Part shown: one piece after another, positions 1-5,043 of the stretch
Layout of the letters: each line of letters opens with the position of its first letter
Numbering within the stretch: position 1 is the stretch's first letter
Source of the DNA: Lachnospiraceae bacterium
GTDB taxonomy: Bacteria > Bacillota > Clostridia > Lachnospirales > Lachnospiraceae
Direction of reading: 5' to 3'
Length of the DNA stretch: 6,663 nt
NCBI GenBank assembly: GCA_017404585.1
Contig: JAFRCB010000332.1
Coordinates: 1 to 6,663 of the forward strand
Translations under genes and position numbers: made by a program
Notes under the pieces: generated by a model
Databases searched by the model: none
What the model saw: only the letters and a program-made list of their open reading frames with translations
Told to the model about the DNA's origin: nothing

Positions 1-188
1 CATGCGGTCAGAACCTGATTCTCAGAGATGATGACAAGCCCGAGACAGTAAAGACAAGGCTCGATGTATATCATGTCCAGACTCAGCCGCTTATCGATTT
101 CTATAAAGCCGAGGGCATCCTCGTTTCGGTCGACGGAACACAGGATATGGATAAAGTATTTGCGGATATCAAGGAACTTCTCGGCTGA
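1..188 (+). CDS. adk: Adenylate kinase, C-terminal 61 residues (5' end outside window)
   Basis: Adenylate kinase interconverts ATP + AMP and 2 ADP in the cytoplasm. Only the last 61 codons are present, read in frame from base 3 (TGC) to the TGA at 186-188. The fragment opens with [20 protein letters not shown]. The first Cys matches the last ligand of the zinc-ribbon LID found in Gram-positive adenylate kinases. The following R-DDxxETxxxRL segment is the conserved stretch after the LID, and [16 protein letters not shown] and the terminal [10 protein letters not shown] match the family C-terminus. The stop overlaps the ATG of map by one base (TGATG), so the two genes are probably translationally coupled. 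The 5' part, including the P-loop, lies outside the window. Identification is firm despite the truncation. Confidence 0.95.
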   Translation, partial: CGQNLILRDDDKPETVKTRLDVYHVQTQPLIDFYKAEGILVSVDGTQDMDKVFADIKELLG

Positions 189-946
189 TGAGAATCGCGC
201 AGAGCGTAAAGACGGACGAAGAAATCGAGCTCATGCGCATAGCGGGTCGTAAGTTAGCCCGCGTGCATGAAGCCTTACGAGAGTACATCAGACCGGGCAT
301 CTCGACAAAATCTATCGATGAGCTGGGTGAACGACTGATTCTCGAAGAAGGCGGCATTCCCAATTTTAAGAACTACGGAGGGTATCCCGCGTCGATCTGT
401 GTCTCTGTCAATGACGAGATCGTACACGGTATTCCATCGGAGGAGAGAGTCCTGAAGGAGGGAGATATTGTATCTCTCGATGCCGGACTTATATGGAAAG
501 GCTTCCATTCAGATGCCGCAAGGACCTGGGGAGTAGGGAAAATCTCACCGGAAGCGGCAAAGCTGATCGAGGTCACAAGGGACAGTTTTTTCGAGGGGAT
601 GAAATATGCCCGGGCCGGATACCATCTGTATGATATCTCGAGGGCAGTGGAGTCCTATGCGGAGTCATTCGGATTCGGAGTTGTCAGGGAACTTACCGGA
701 CATGGGATAGGGACCCATCTCCATGAACCGCCGCTGGTGCCTAATACCTCACAGAAGGGAAGAGGGCTTTTGCTCGTTCCCAATATGACGATTGCGGTCG
801 AACCGATGATAAATGCCGGCGCGGCAGGAGTGCTGCAGTCGGACGACGGATGGACGGTATACACTTCTGACGGATCGCTGTCCGCTCACTATGAAAATAC
901 AGTGCTGATCAGAGACGGAGAACCGGAACTTTTGACCTGTCTCTGA
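188..946 (+). CDS. map: Methionine aminopeptidase, type I
   Basis: This cytoplasmic dinuclear metallo-enzyme removes the initiator Met from nascent proteins whose second residue is small. The protein is 252 aa, the usual length for a short type I enzyme without the N-terminal zinc-finger extension. All five metal ligands are visible: D98 and D109 (LDAGLIWKGFHSDAARTW), H172 (LTGHGIGTHLHEPP), E205 (TIAVEPMINAG) and E236 (AHYENTVLI). H80 and H179 correspond to the conserved substrate-contact histidines. The ATG at 188 overlaps the adk stop. An AAGGA at 171-175, inside adk, can act as Shine-Dalgarno about 12 nt upstream, which fits coupled translation. There is no sign of frameshift or missing residues. 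In many clostridial clusters a small KOW-domain gene follows map, but only 90 bp separate map from infA here. Confidence 0.98.
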   Translation: MRIAQSVKTDEEIELMRIAGRKLARVHEALREYIRPGISTKSIDELGERLILEEGGIPNFKNYGGYPASICVSVNDEIVHGIPSEERVLKEGDIVSLDAGLIWKGFHSDAARTWGVGKISPEAAKLIEVTRDSFFEGMKYARAGYHLYDISRAVESYAESFGFGVVRELTGHGIGTHLHEPPLVPNTSQKGRGLLLVPNMTIAVEPMINAGAAGVLQSDDGWTVYTSDGSLSAHYENTVLIRDGEPELLTCL

Positions 947-974
947 ATCCGGAGCGGTGAGCAGGAAGGCGCCA

Positions 975-1003
975 TTCGATACAACTATGTCAGATGATAT
1001 AAA
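975..1003 (+). promoter_or_regulatory. Candidate internal promoter for infA (extended -10)
   Basis: The map-infA gap contains TGATATAAA at 995-1003, a TGn extended -10 followed by TATAAA (5/6 to consensus). The -35 position 17 bp upstream is poor (TTCGAT, 975-980). Initiation would fall near 1010, giving a leader of about 27 nt before the infA ATG. A perfect 14-bp palindrome, AAAAGCATGCTTTT (1001-1014), covers the end of the -10 and the likely start point and could be an operator. Support is the motif only; the AT-rich run may have produced it by chance. Confidence 0.35.
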
Positions 1004-1018
1004 AGCATGCTTTTTATT

Positions 1019-1025
1019 AAGGAGG
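1019..1025 (+). promoter_or_regulatory. Shine-Dalgarno that fixes the infA start
   Basis: AAGGAGG lies 11 nt before the ATG at 1037. A longer in-frame reading from the ATG at 1007 would put this site inside the coding region as K-E-D. The family N-terminus ([11 protein letters not shown]) also begins at 1037, so 1037 is the true start. Confidence 0.85.
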
Positions 1026-1036
1026 ATTTAAATTAT

Positions 1037-1255
1037 ATGTCTAAAGCAGATGCTATTGAAGTAGAAGGTGTTGTTCTTGAGAAGCTTCCGAACGCCATGT
1101 TCAAGGTAGAACTTGAGAATAAGCATGTTGTTCTTGCGCATATCAGCGGGAAGCTTCGCATGAACTTCATCCGAATTCTTCCGGGTGATAAGGTCACAAT
1201 AGAGCTTTCCCCGTATGATCTGGACAAAGGACGCATCGTATGGCGTGACAAATAA
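1037..1255 (+). CDS. infA: Translation initiation factor IF-1
   Basis: IF-1 binds the 30S A site during initiation, blocks premature tRNA entry there and helps IF-2 and IF-3. The protein is 72 aa, exactly the family length, and is a single S1-like OB fold. Conserved blocks are visible throughout: [20 protein letters not shown] (residues about 7-26), [20 protein letters not shown] (about 31-50) and [18 protein letters not shown] at the C-terminus. The start at 1037 is set by the AAGGAGG at 1019-1025 and by the family N-terminus. It sits 90 bp after map and 121 bp before rpmJ. It may have its own promoter (975-1003) as well as read-through from upstream. The sequence shows nothing abnormal. Confidence 0.98.
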   Translation: MSKADAIEVEGVVLEKLPNAMFKVELENKHVVLAHISGKLRMNFIRILPGDKVTIELSPYDLDKGRIVWRDK

Positions 1256-1292
1256 GGCAAAATGCCACAATTCAAAAAAAATAAATTAATGC

Positions 1293-1321
1293 TTGCAAAA
1301 GAGTCCGCAGACTAGTATACT
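1293..1321 (+). promoter_or_regulatory. Probable internal promoter for rpmJ and the alpha operon
   Basis: TTGCAA (1293-1298) and TATACT (1316-1321) are separated by exactly 17 bp. The -10 matches TATAAT at 5 of 6 positions and the -35 matches TTGACA at 4 of 6. Transcription would start near 1328, about 50 nt before the rpmJ ATG. The -10 sits at the centre of a 14-bp palindrome, ACTAGTATACTAGT, within a larger dyad. It would give the rpmJ-rpsM-rplQ block its own input, independent of upstream genes. Confidence 0.6.
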
Positions 1322-1336
1322 AGTATGCGGACTTTT
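1301..1336 (+). terminator. 32-nt dyad with short T-run: terminator-like hairpin overlapping a promoter
   Basis: AGTCCGCA (1302-1309) pairs with TGCGGACT (1326-1333). After one G/A mismatch, ACTAG pairs with CTAGT around a TATA tetraloop. TTTT (1333-1336) overlaps and follows the right arm, and G1301, A1300 and A1299 can extend pairing with it. In RNA reading through from infA this resembles a weak intrinsic terminator or attenuator. In DNA it is a near-perfect inverted repeat centred on the -10 box of the rpmJ promoter, so it could instead be an operator. The T-run is short, so efficient termination is doubtful. Confidence 0.5.
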
Positions 1337-1337
1337 G

Positions 1338-1357
1338 TGCGCCTTGAGCGCAGTTTT
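1338..1357 (+). other. Small stem-loop in the rpmJ leader
   Basis: TGCGC (1338-1342) and GCGCA (1348-1352) form a 5-bp stem with the loop CTTGA, followed by GTTTT (1353-1357). It lies in the transcript expected from the rpmJ promoter, just before the AAAGGAGG site (1361-1368). The stem is too short to call a terminator. It may be a simple leader structure. Confidence 0.3.
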
Positions 1358-1376
1358 CGGAAAGGAGGAACAATAA

Positions 1377-1490
1377 ATGAAGGTTAGATCTTCCGTTAAA
1401 CCTATGTGTGAGAAGTGCAAAGTCATCAAGCGTAAGGGCTCTATCAGAATCATCTGCGAGAATCCGAAGCACAAACAGAGACAGGGTTAA
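1377..1490 (+). CDS. rpmJ: 50S ribosomal protein L36
   Basis: L36 is the smallest large-subunit protein, a zinc-ribbon that stabilises 23S rRNA folding late in 50S assembly. The ORF encodes 37 aa, the standard length: [20 protein letters not shown], then [17 protein letters not shown]. The zinc ligands are C11, C14, C27 and H32, so this is the zinc-binding C+ form. An AAAGGAGG (1361-1368) lies 8 nt before the ATG. It follows infA, as in most Firmicutes, and is separated from rpsM by an unusually long 239-nt non-coding stretch. Confidence 0.98.
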   Translation: MKVRSSVKPMCEKCKVIKRKGSIRIICENPKHKQRQG

Positions 1491-1729
1491 TTAAAAGCTA
1501 CATATTAAGTTAATACCAGTTCGTAGCGCGGCTGCACGAACTGTATACTATATATCAGCATATGAGCCGATATTAGTGCTTAATACCGGTACGCGTCATC
1601 AAAAAATTTTTGTGCCGGAAAGGTCATCGCCGGGCGCGGGATGGCTGGGCTTTATACTTAGCCCCAATTAGGAAACTAGTAACCCGAAGTAACAAAGAAA
1701 CAAAAGAAACTTACAGTTGGAGGAAAACA
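1491..1729 (+). other. Structured non-coding leader of the alpha operon (candidate autoregulatory region)
   Basis: No gene is supported in these 239 nt. A TTG-started extension of rpsM from 1610 is not credible. Stem-loops are visible. In the first, CAGTTCGT (1517-1524) pairs with ACGAACTG (1536-1543), with inner AGC/GCT and a 2-nt bulge. In the second, CCGGTAC (1586-1592) pairs with GTGCCGG (1612-1618) around an A/T-rich inner palindrome. In the third, GGGCT (1647-1651) pairs with AGCCC (1660-1664). TTAATACC occurs at 1510-1517 and again at 1580-1587, each time running into the 5' arm of a stem. The last 50 nt are purine/A-rich and look unstructured. In enterobacteria, S4 represses the alpha operon through a leader before rpsM. 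A similar role here is inferred from position only, and the fold does not visibly match the gamma-proteobacterial pseudoknot. Confidence 0.45.
1719..1723 (+). promoter_or_regulatory. Shine-Dalgarno that fixes the rpsM start
   Basis: GGAGG lies 6 nt before the ATG at 1730. The reading frame stays open upstream to a TTG at 1610. The translated upstream part has no S13 similarity, whereas [14 protein letters not shown] is the canonical S13 N-terminus. Confidence 0.85.
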
Positions 1730-2098
1730 ATGGCTCGTTTAGCTGGTGTTGATTTACCAAGAGATAAGCGCGTTGAGATCGGTCTTACCTATATTTACGG
1801 TATCGGCAGGACAACGGCTTCAAGGATCCTTAGGGACGCAAATGTTAATCCGGATACACGTGTACGTGATCTGACAGATGAAGAAGTCATCCGTATCAAG
1901 GACGTCATGGACGAGACATGCGTCGTAGAAGGTGACCTTCGCCGTGAAGTCGCTATGAACATCAAGCGCCTCACAGAAATCGGATGCTACAGAGGCATTC
2001 GTCACAGAAAAGGTCTTCCGGTTCGCGGACAGAACACAAAGAATAACGCCAGAACCCGCAAGGGCCCGAGACGTACAGTCGCTAACAAGAAGAAGTAA
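1730..2098 (+). CDS. rpsM: 30S ribosomal protein S13
   Basis: S13 sits in the head of the 30S subunit, contacts S19 and the P-site tRNA, and forms intersubunit bridges with the 50S. The protein is 122 aa, a normal length. The N-terminal [14 protein letters not shown] and the [14 protein letters not shown] helix-turn segment (residues about 21-34) are diagnostic. So is the C-terminal rRNA-binding stretch [20 protein letters not shown] (88-107), followed by a basic tail ending KKK. It is the first gene of the alpha operon. The 239-nt leader before it is where feedback control by S4 would act if this operon is regulated as in other bacteria. The rpsK gene follows after 36 nt. Confidence 0.98.
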   Translation: MARLAGVDLPRDKRVEIGLTYIYGIGRTTASRILRDANVNPDTRVRDLTDEEVIRIKDVMDETCVVEGDLRREVAMNIKRLTEIGCYRGIRHRKGLPVRGQNTKNNARTRKGPRRTVANKKK

Positions 2099-2134
2099 AG
2101 CACGTAACTACGAAAGGAAAGTAGGTTAGTTTTT

Positions 2135-2533
2135 ATGGCAAAGGTACAGAGAAAAACGACCAATACAAAACGTAAGGTCAAGAAAAACGTTGAACATGGA
2201 CAGGCACATATCCAGTCTTCTTTCAATAATACTATTGTTACGCTGACGGATGCCAGAGGAAATGCTCTTTCATGGGCTTCCGCAGGCGGCCTTGGATTCC
2301 GCGGTTCAAGGAAATCTACTCCCTATGCAGCTCAGATGGCAGCAGAAACTGCAACGAAAGCAGCTCTTCCGCACGGCCTTAAGACAGTGGAAGTCTTTGT
2401 CAAGGGTCCGGGTTCAGGAAGAGAAGCAGCAATCCGTGCACTCTCTGCATCAGGTCTTCAGGTAGTGAGCATTGAGGACGTAACTCCGGTTCCGCACAAT
2501 GGTTGCCGTCCGCCTAAGCGCAGAAGAGTATAA
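2135..2533 (+). CDS. rpsK: 30S ribosomal protein S11
   Basis: S11 lies on the 30S platform with S18 and S21, near the mRNA exit and the 690 loop of 16S rRNA. The protein is 132 aa, close to the family length. Recognisable blocks are [20 protein letters not shown] (residues about 25-44), [20 protein letters not shown] (about 47-66) and the terminal [13 protein letters not shown]. The latter includes the Asn-Gly pair (122-123) known as an isoaspartate site in E. coli S11. The basic N-terminal tail is typical. The ribosome binding site is weaker than its neighbours': AAAGGA at 2113-2118 is 16 nt upstream, and only AGG at 2123-2125 lies closer. Initiation may therefore depend partly on ribosomes arriving from rpsM. 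Confidence 0.98.
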   Translation: MAKVQRKTTNTKRKVKKNVEHGQAHIQSSFNNTIVTLTDARGNALSWASAGGLGFRGSRKSTPYAAQMAAETATKAALPHGLKTVEVFVKGPGSGREAAIRALSASGLQVVSIEDVTPVPHNGCRPPKRRRV

Positions 2534-2572
2534 CTTATTGATTAGCCAAGTTCATTAGGAGGTCCATAATAA

Positions 2573-3175
2573 ATGGCAGTAAATAGAGTACCGTATCTTA
2601 AGAGATGCAGAGCTCTCGGTATTGAGCCGGCATATCTCGGTATTGACAAGAAATCTACTCGCGAACTCAAGAGAAGCACCCGTAAGGTTTCCGAATACGG
2701 CCAGCAGCTCCGCGAGAAGCAGAAAGCAAAATTGATCTACGGCGTACTGGAGAAGCCGGTCCGTAACTATTATGAGAGAGCTGACCGCATGAAGGGCATG
2801 ACAGGTGAGAACCTCATGGCTATGCTTGAGCTTCGTCTTGACAATGTTCTTTTCCGCCTCGGATTTGCACGTACAAGACGTGAGGCTCGTCAGATCGTAG
2901 ATCACAAGCATGTTCTGGTCAACGGCAAGACAGTCAACATTCCGTCCTACCAGGGAAAGGCAGGCGATACGATCGAAATCAAAGAGAAGAAGCAGTCTTC
3001 TCCGAGATATAAGGCAGAGAACGGCATCCTTGCTGCAACAGCAGGCCGTGCAGTTCCGGAATGGCTCGAGGCTGATACAGAGCATATGTGCGGCGTTGTC
3101 AAGGAAGTTCCGACAAGAGAGCTGATCGATGTACCGGTCAACGAAATGCTTATCGTCGAGTTGTATTCTAAGTAA
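2573..3175 (+). CDS. rpsD: 30S ribosomal protein S4 (zinc-free form)
   Basis: S4 is a primary 16S rRNA binder that nucleates 30S assembly on the 5' domain, and in many bacteria it is the translational repressor of its own operon. The protein is 200 aa. The N-terminal domain begins MAVNRVPYLKRCRALGIEPA and has a single Cys (C12), so the four-Cys zinc site of C+ S4 proteins is absent. The S4 RNA-binding domain spans about residues 84-148 (LELRLDNVLFRLGFARTRRE, then IVDHKHVLVNGKTVNIPS). The C-terminus VPTRELIDVPVNEMLIVELYSK is canonical. TTAGGAGGT at 2555-2563 lies 9 nt before the ATG. The sequence closely resembles Lachnospiraceae S4 as recalled. Location inside the alpha operon, between rpsK and rpoA, differs from B. 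subtilis, where rpsD is a separate unit. Confidence 0.97.
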   Translation: MAVNRVPYLKRCRALGIEPAYLGIDKKSTRELKRSTRKVSEYGQQLREKQKAKLIYGVLEKPVRNYYERADRMKGMTGENLMAMLELRLDNVLFRLGFARTRREARQIVDHKHVLVNGKTVNIPSYQGKAGDTIEIKEKKQSSPRYKAENGILAATAGRAVPEWLEADTEHMCGVVKEVPTRELIDVPVNEMLIVELYSK

Positions 3176-3212
3176 TAACTGATCATATGCCGGAAATGTG
3201 CACCACAATCCC

Positions 3213-3220
3213 AAAGGAGG
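3213..3220 (+). promoter_or_regulatory. Strong Shine-Dalgarno before a GTG start (rpoA)
   Basis: AAAGGAGG lies 9 nt before GTG at 3230. No in-frame ATG lies closer to the family N-terminus, and [20 protein letters not shown] follows directly. GTG is therefore the real start, paired with a near-ideal ribosome binding site. Confidence 0.85.
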
Positions 3221-3229
3221 GTATACTTA

Positions 3230-4189
3230 GTGTTTGATTTTAACAAGCCGAAGATTACAGTTGCGGAATTATCGGATGATAAGAAATTTGGCAGATTTGT
3301 AGTCGAACCTCTTGAAAGAGGATATGGCACAACGCTTGGAAATTCATTGAGAAGAATTATGCTCTCATCTCTCCCGGGCGCTGCGGTAAGTCAGGTCAAA
3401 ATCGGCGGCGTGCTTCATGAATTCAGCCCGATTCCGGGTGTCAAGGAAGACGTCACGGAGATTATTCTCAATCTGAAGAGCCTTGCAATCCGCAACAATT
3501 CCGATACGGACGAACCGAAGACGGCATACATTGAATATGAAGGCGAAGGCGTAGTACATGCATCCGATATTCAGGCAGATTCTGATATCGAGATTATGAA
3601 TCCGGAGCAGCCGATCGCAACTCTGAACGGCGGAGCGGATTGCCGACTTTACATTGAAATGACAATTACCAAGGGCAGAGGCTATATCAGCGCTGAGAAA
3701 GGTAAGTCTGATGATCAGCCGATCGGTGTGATCGCGGTGGATTCCATCTACACACCGGTCGAGCGCGTCAATATGACCGTCGAGAATACTCGTGTCGGTC
3801 AGCAGACTGACTTTGACAAGCTCACACTGGATGTATGGACAAAGGGCACCCTGAATCCTGAAGAAGCCGTCAGCCTTGCAGCTAAGGTCCTCAGTGAGCA
3901 CCTTAAGCTGTTCATCGATCTGACAGAGACTGCCAAGTCAGCCGAAGTCATGATCGAGAAAGAGGACAATGAGAAAGAAAAGGTTCTTGAGATGAATATC
4001 GATGAGCTTGAACTTTCCGTTCGTTCTTATAACTGCCTGAAGAGAGCAGGCATCAACACAGTTGAAGAACTGTGCAACAAGACTTCCGAGGATATGATGA
4101 AGGTCCGCAATCTGGGCCGCAAATCTCTCGAAGAAGTTCTCGCAAAACTCAAGGAGCTTGGTCTTTCTCTGAAACCGAGCGAAGATTAA
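3230..4189 (+). CDS. rpoA: DNA-directed RNA polymerase subunit alpha
   Basis: Two alpha subunits form the scaffold on which beta and beta' assemble, and the C-terminal domains contact UP elements and activators. The protein is 319 aa, near the usual 314-330. The N-terminal assembly domain spans about residues 1-235 and contains [20 protein letters not shown] (23-42) and [15 protein letters not shown] (71-85). An acidic/lysine-rich linker (about 242-253) follows. The C-terminal domain spans about 254-319 and ends in [13 protein letters not shown]. The DNA-binding residues R265, N268, G296, K298 and S299 are all present, at the same positions as in E. coli alpha; only K297 is replaced by Arg. 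Translation starts at GTG with a strong AAAGGAGG. It lies between rpsD (54 nt upstream) and rplQ (77 nt downstream), the standard alpha-operon arrangement. Confidence 0.98.
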   Translation: MFDFNKPKITVAELSDDKKFGRFVVEPLERGYGTTLGNSLRRIMLSSLPGAAVSQVKIGGVLHEFSPIPGVKEDVTEIILNLKSLAIRNNSDTDEPKTAYIEYEGEGVVHASDIQADSDIEIMNPEQPIATLNGGADCRLYIEMTITKGRGYISAEKGKSDDQPIGVIAVDSIYTPVERVNMTVENTRVGQQTDFDKLTLDVWTKGTLNPEEAVSLAAKVLSEHLKLFIDLTETAKSAEVMIEKEDNEKEKVLEMNIDELELSVRSYNCLKRAGINTVEELCNKTSEDMMKVRNLGRKSLEEVLAKLKELGLSLKPSED

Positions 4190-4252
4190 TAAGAGCGGGG
4201 GTAAGCGACCGTCAGTAAGCCCGAAGAGCATGGCGGCAACGTCCCGTGAAAT

Positions 4253-4257
4253 GGAGG
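4253..4257 (+). promoter_or_regulatory. Shine-Dalgarno that fixes the rplQ start
   Basis: GGAGG lies 9 nt before the ATG at 4267. An in-frame GTG at 4246 would place this site inside the coding region. The family N-terminus (xxYRKLxRTxAQRKALLRN) starts at 4267, so 4246 is rejected. Confidence 0.85.
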
Positions 4258-4266
4258 ATTACTTTA

Positions 4267-4803
4267 ATGTCTGGATACAGAAAACTCAGCAGAACAGCAG
4301 CACAGAGAAAAGCTCTTCTTAGAAACCAGGTCACGATGCTTCTTTACCATGGCAAGATCGTCACAACAGAAGCCAAGGCCAAGGAAGTTCGCAGAATCGC
4401 TGAAGGTCTCATTGCTCTCGCAGTCAAAGAGAAGGATAACTTTGAGACAGTCACAGTTAAGGCTAAGGTCGCCAGAAAAGACGCTAACGGCAAGCGCGTC
4501 AAAGAAGTTGTCGACGGCAAGCGCGTAACTGTTTTCGATGAGGTCGAGAAAGAGATTCAGAAGGACCTTCCGTCCAGAATGAATGCAAGAAGAAAAATGC
4601 TTCGCGTATTCTATCCGATCAAGGAAGTCCCGGAAGAAGGCAAGGGCCGCAAGAGAAATACAAAGCAGGTCGACATGGTCAAGAAGATGTTCGAAGATGT
4701 TGCTCCGAAGTATGTCGGTCGTAACGGCGGTTACACACGTATCGTCAAGATCGGTCAGCGCAAGGGCGACGGTGCTATGACAGTTCTTCTTGAGCTCGTA
4801 TAA
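4267..4803 (+). CDS. rplQ: 50S ribosomal protein L17, lengthened form
   Basis: L17 binds 23S rRNA near the polypeptide exit tunnel and joins the 50S early. The protein is 178 aa, whereas most bacterial L17 proteins are about 120-130 aa. The ends are canonical: MSGYRKLSRTAAQRKALLRN and IVTTEAKAKEVRRIAEGLIALA at the N-terminus, and GGYTRIVKIGQRKGDGAMTVLLELV at the C-terminus. The extra length lies in the middle. Residues about 57-100 form a charged segment (VKAKVARKDANGKRVKEVVDGKR and on), and a smaller insertion at about 118-135 is rich in Glu, Lys and Arg. Between them, LPSRMNARRKMLRVF aligns with the conserved helix of short L17. The reading frame is intact and the codon usage looks like its neighbours, so this is a lineage-specific expansion, not an error. 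As recalled, similar long L17 proteins occur in Lachnospiraceae. Confidence 0.96.
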   Translation: MSGYRKLSRTAAQRKALLRNQVTMLLYHGKIVTTEAKAKEVRRIAEGLIALAVKEKDNFETVTVKAKVARKDANGKRVKEVVDGKRVTVFDEVEKEIQKDLPSRMNARRKMLRVFYPIKEVPEEGKGRKRNTKQVDMVKKMFEDVAPKYVGRNGGYTRIVKIGQRKGDGAMTVLLELV

Positions 4804-4848
4804 TCTGCCCCCGGCGGCAGAGCGAGTGCCTATCAGGGCATAAGGCAT
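4804..4848 (+). other. Stem-loops in the rplQ 3' untranslated region
   Basis: Immediately after the rplQ stop, TCTGCC (4804-4809) pairs with GGCAGA (4816-4821). Next, GTGCCT (4826-4831) can pair with AGGCAT (4843-4848), or TGCC (4827-4830) with GGCA (4837-4840). Neither is followed by a T-run, so they are not terminators on their own. They stack directly in front of the terminator hairpin at 4850-4876. Structured elements after rplQ (the L17 downstream element) are known in Lactobacillales. Equivalence here is only a positional analogy. Confidence 0.35.
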
Positions 4849-4849
4849 G

Positions 4850-4879
4850 AGTCTTTCGGCAGCGATGCCGAAGACTTTT
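4850..4879 (+). terminator. Intrinsic terminator 1 of the ribosomal operon
   Basis: AGTCTT plus CGGC (4850-4860, with one bulged T) pairs with GCCG-AAGACT (4867-4876) around the loop AGCGAT. It is followed by TTTT (4876-4879) and then AG. The stem is 10 bp with a GC-rich top. The T-run is short, so some read-through to the second terminator is expected. Confidence 0.7.
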
Positions 4880-4893
4880 AGTAATGAAAGTAG

Positions 4894-4941
4894 GAGGAAT
4901 TGCCGTATTGAGTCAATCTCAATACGGGGATTCCTCTTTTT
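4894..4941 (+). terminator. Intrinsic terminator 2, strong (end of the alpha operon)
   Basis: Two 19-nt arms (4894-4912 and 4918-4936) pair perfectly except for one G.U and one G-G position, around the 5-nt loop TCAAT. TTTTT (4937-4941) follows directly. This is the clearest terminator in the window. Together with the hairpin at 4850-4876 it separates the ribosomal operon from the exported-protein genes downstream. Confidence 0.92.
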
Positions 4942-4988
4942 ACATGTCTGTGACCGCTGCGCAGCGCATAAACTTGTAACTGTTTTAT

Positions 4989-5017
4989 TTGTCTGACCGT
5001 TGCTTATGTGTTATCAT
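4989..5017 (+). promoter_or_regulatory. Promoter of the exported-protein unit
   Basis: TTGTCT (4989-4994, 4/6) and TATCAT (5012-5017, 5/6) are spaced by 17 bp, and a TGT (5009-5011) gives an extended -10. Start of transcription is expected near 5024, about 20 nt before the ATG at 5044. It lies just after the double terminator, which supports an independent transcription unit. Confidence 0.65.
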
Positions 5018-5030
5018 ACACTGTGGAAAA

Positions 5031-5038
5031 GGGGGGAG
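5031..5038 (+). promoter_or_regulatory. Ribosome binding site that fixes the start of the SGNH-like gene
   Basis: GGGGGGAG lies 5 nt before the ATG at 5044. A GTG at 5008 is in frame but lies within the promoter's -10 region, upstream of the predicted transcript start. The Lys-Lys-plus-hydrophobic N-terminus of an exported protein begins at 5044. Confidence 0.7.
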
Positions 5039-5043
5039 AGACG

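Noticed and set aside
1001..1015. AAAAG/CTTTT hairpin with T-run as a terminator after map
   Set aside because: The stem has a single GC pair and would be unstable. It is better viewed as a DNA palindrome near the infA promoter.
1544..1549. TATACT in the rpsM leader as a promoter -10
   Set aside because: The best -35 at suitable spacing is TTCGTA (3/6) and lies within a stem. The TATACT at 1653-1658 likewise has no -35. Support is too weak to call.
1610..1729. TTG-started 40-codon N-terminal extension of rpsM
   Set aside because: It has no S13 similarity and crosses leader stem-loops. The canonical N-terminus and the GGAGG site support 1730.
2555..3214. 219-codon minus-strand open frame opposite rpsD
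   Set aside because: It is antisense to a fully convincing S4 gene, its translation resembles no known domain, and it arises from the codon bias of the + strand.
3222..3227. TATACT before rpoA as a -10 box
   Set aside because: The -35 position has only TGCACC-like sequence, and the hexamer overlaps the space between the ribosome binding site and the GTG. It is probably chance.
4264..4848. 194-codon minus-strand open frame opposite rplQ
   Set aside because: It is a shadow of rplQ and its terminator region. No family resemblance or ribosome binding site supports it.
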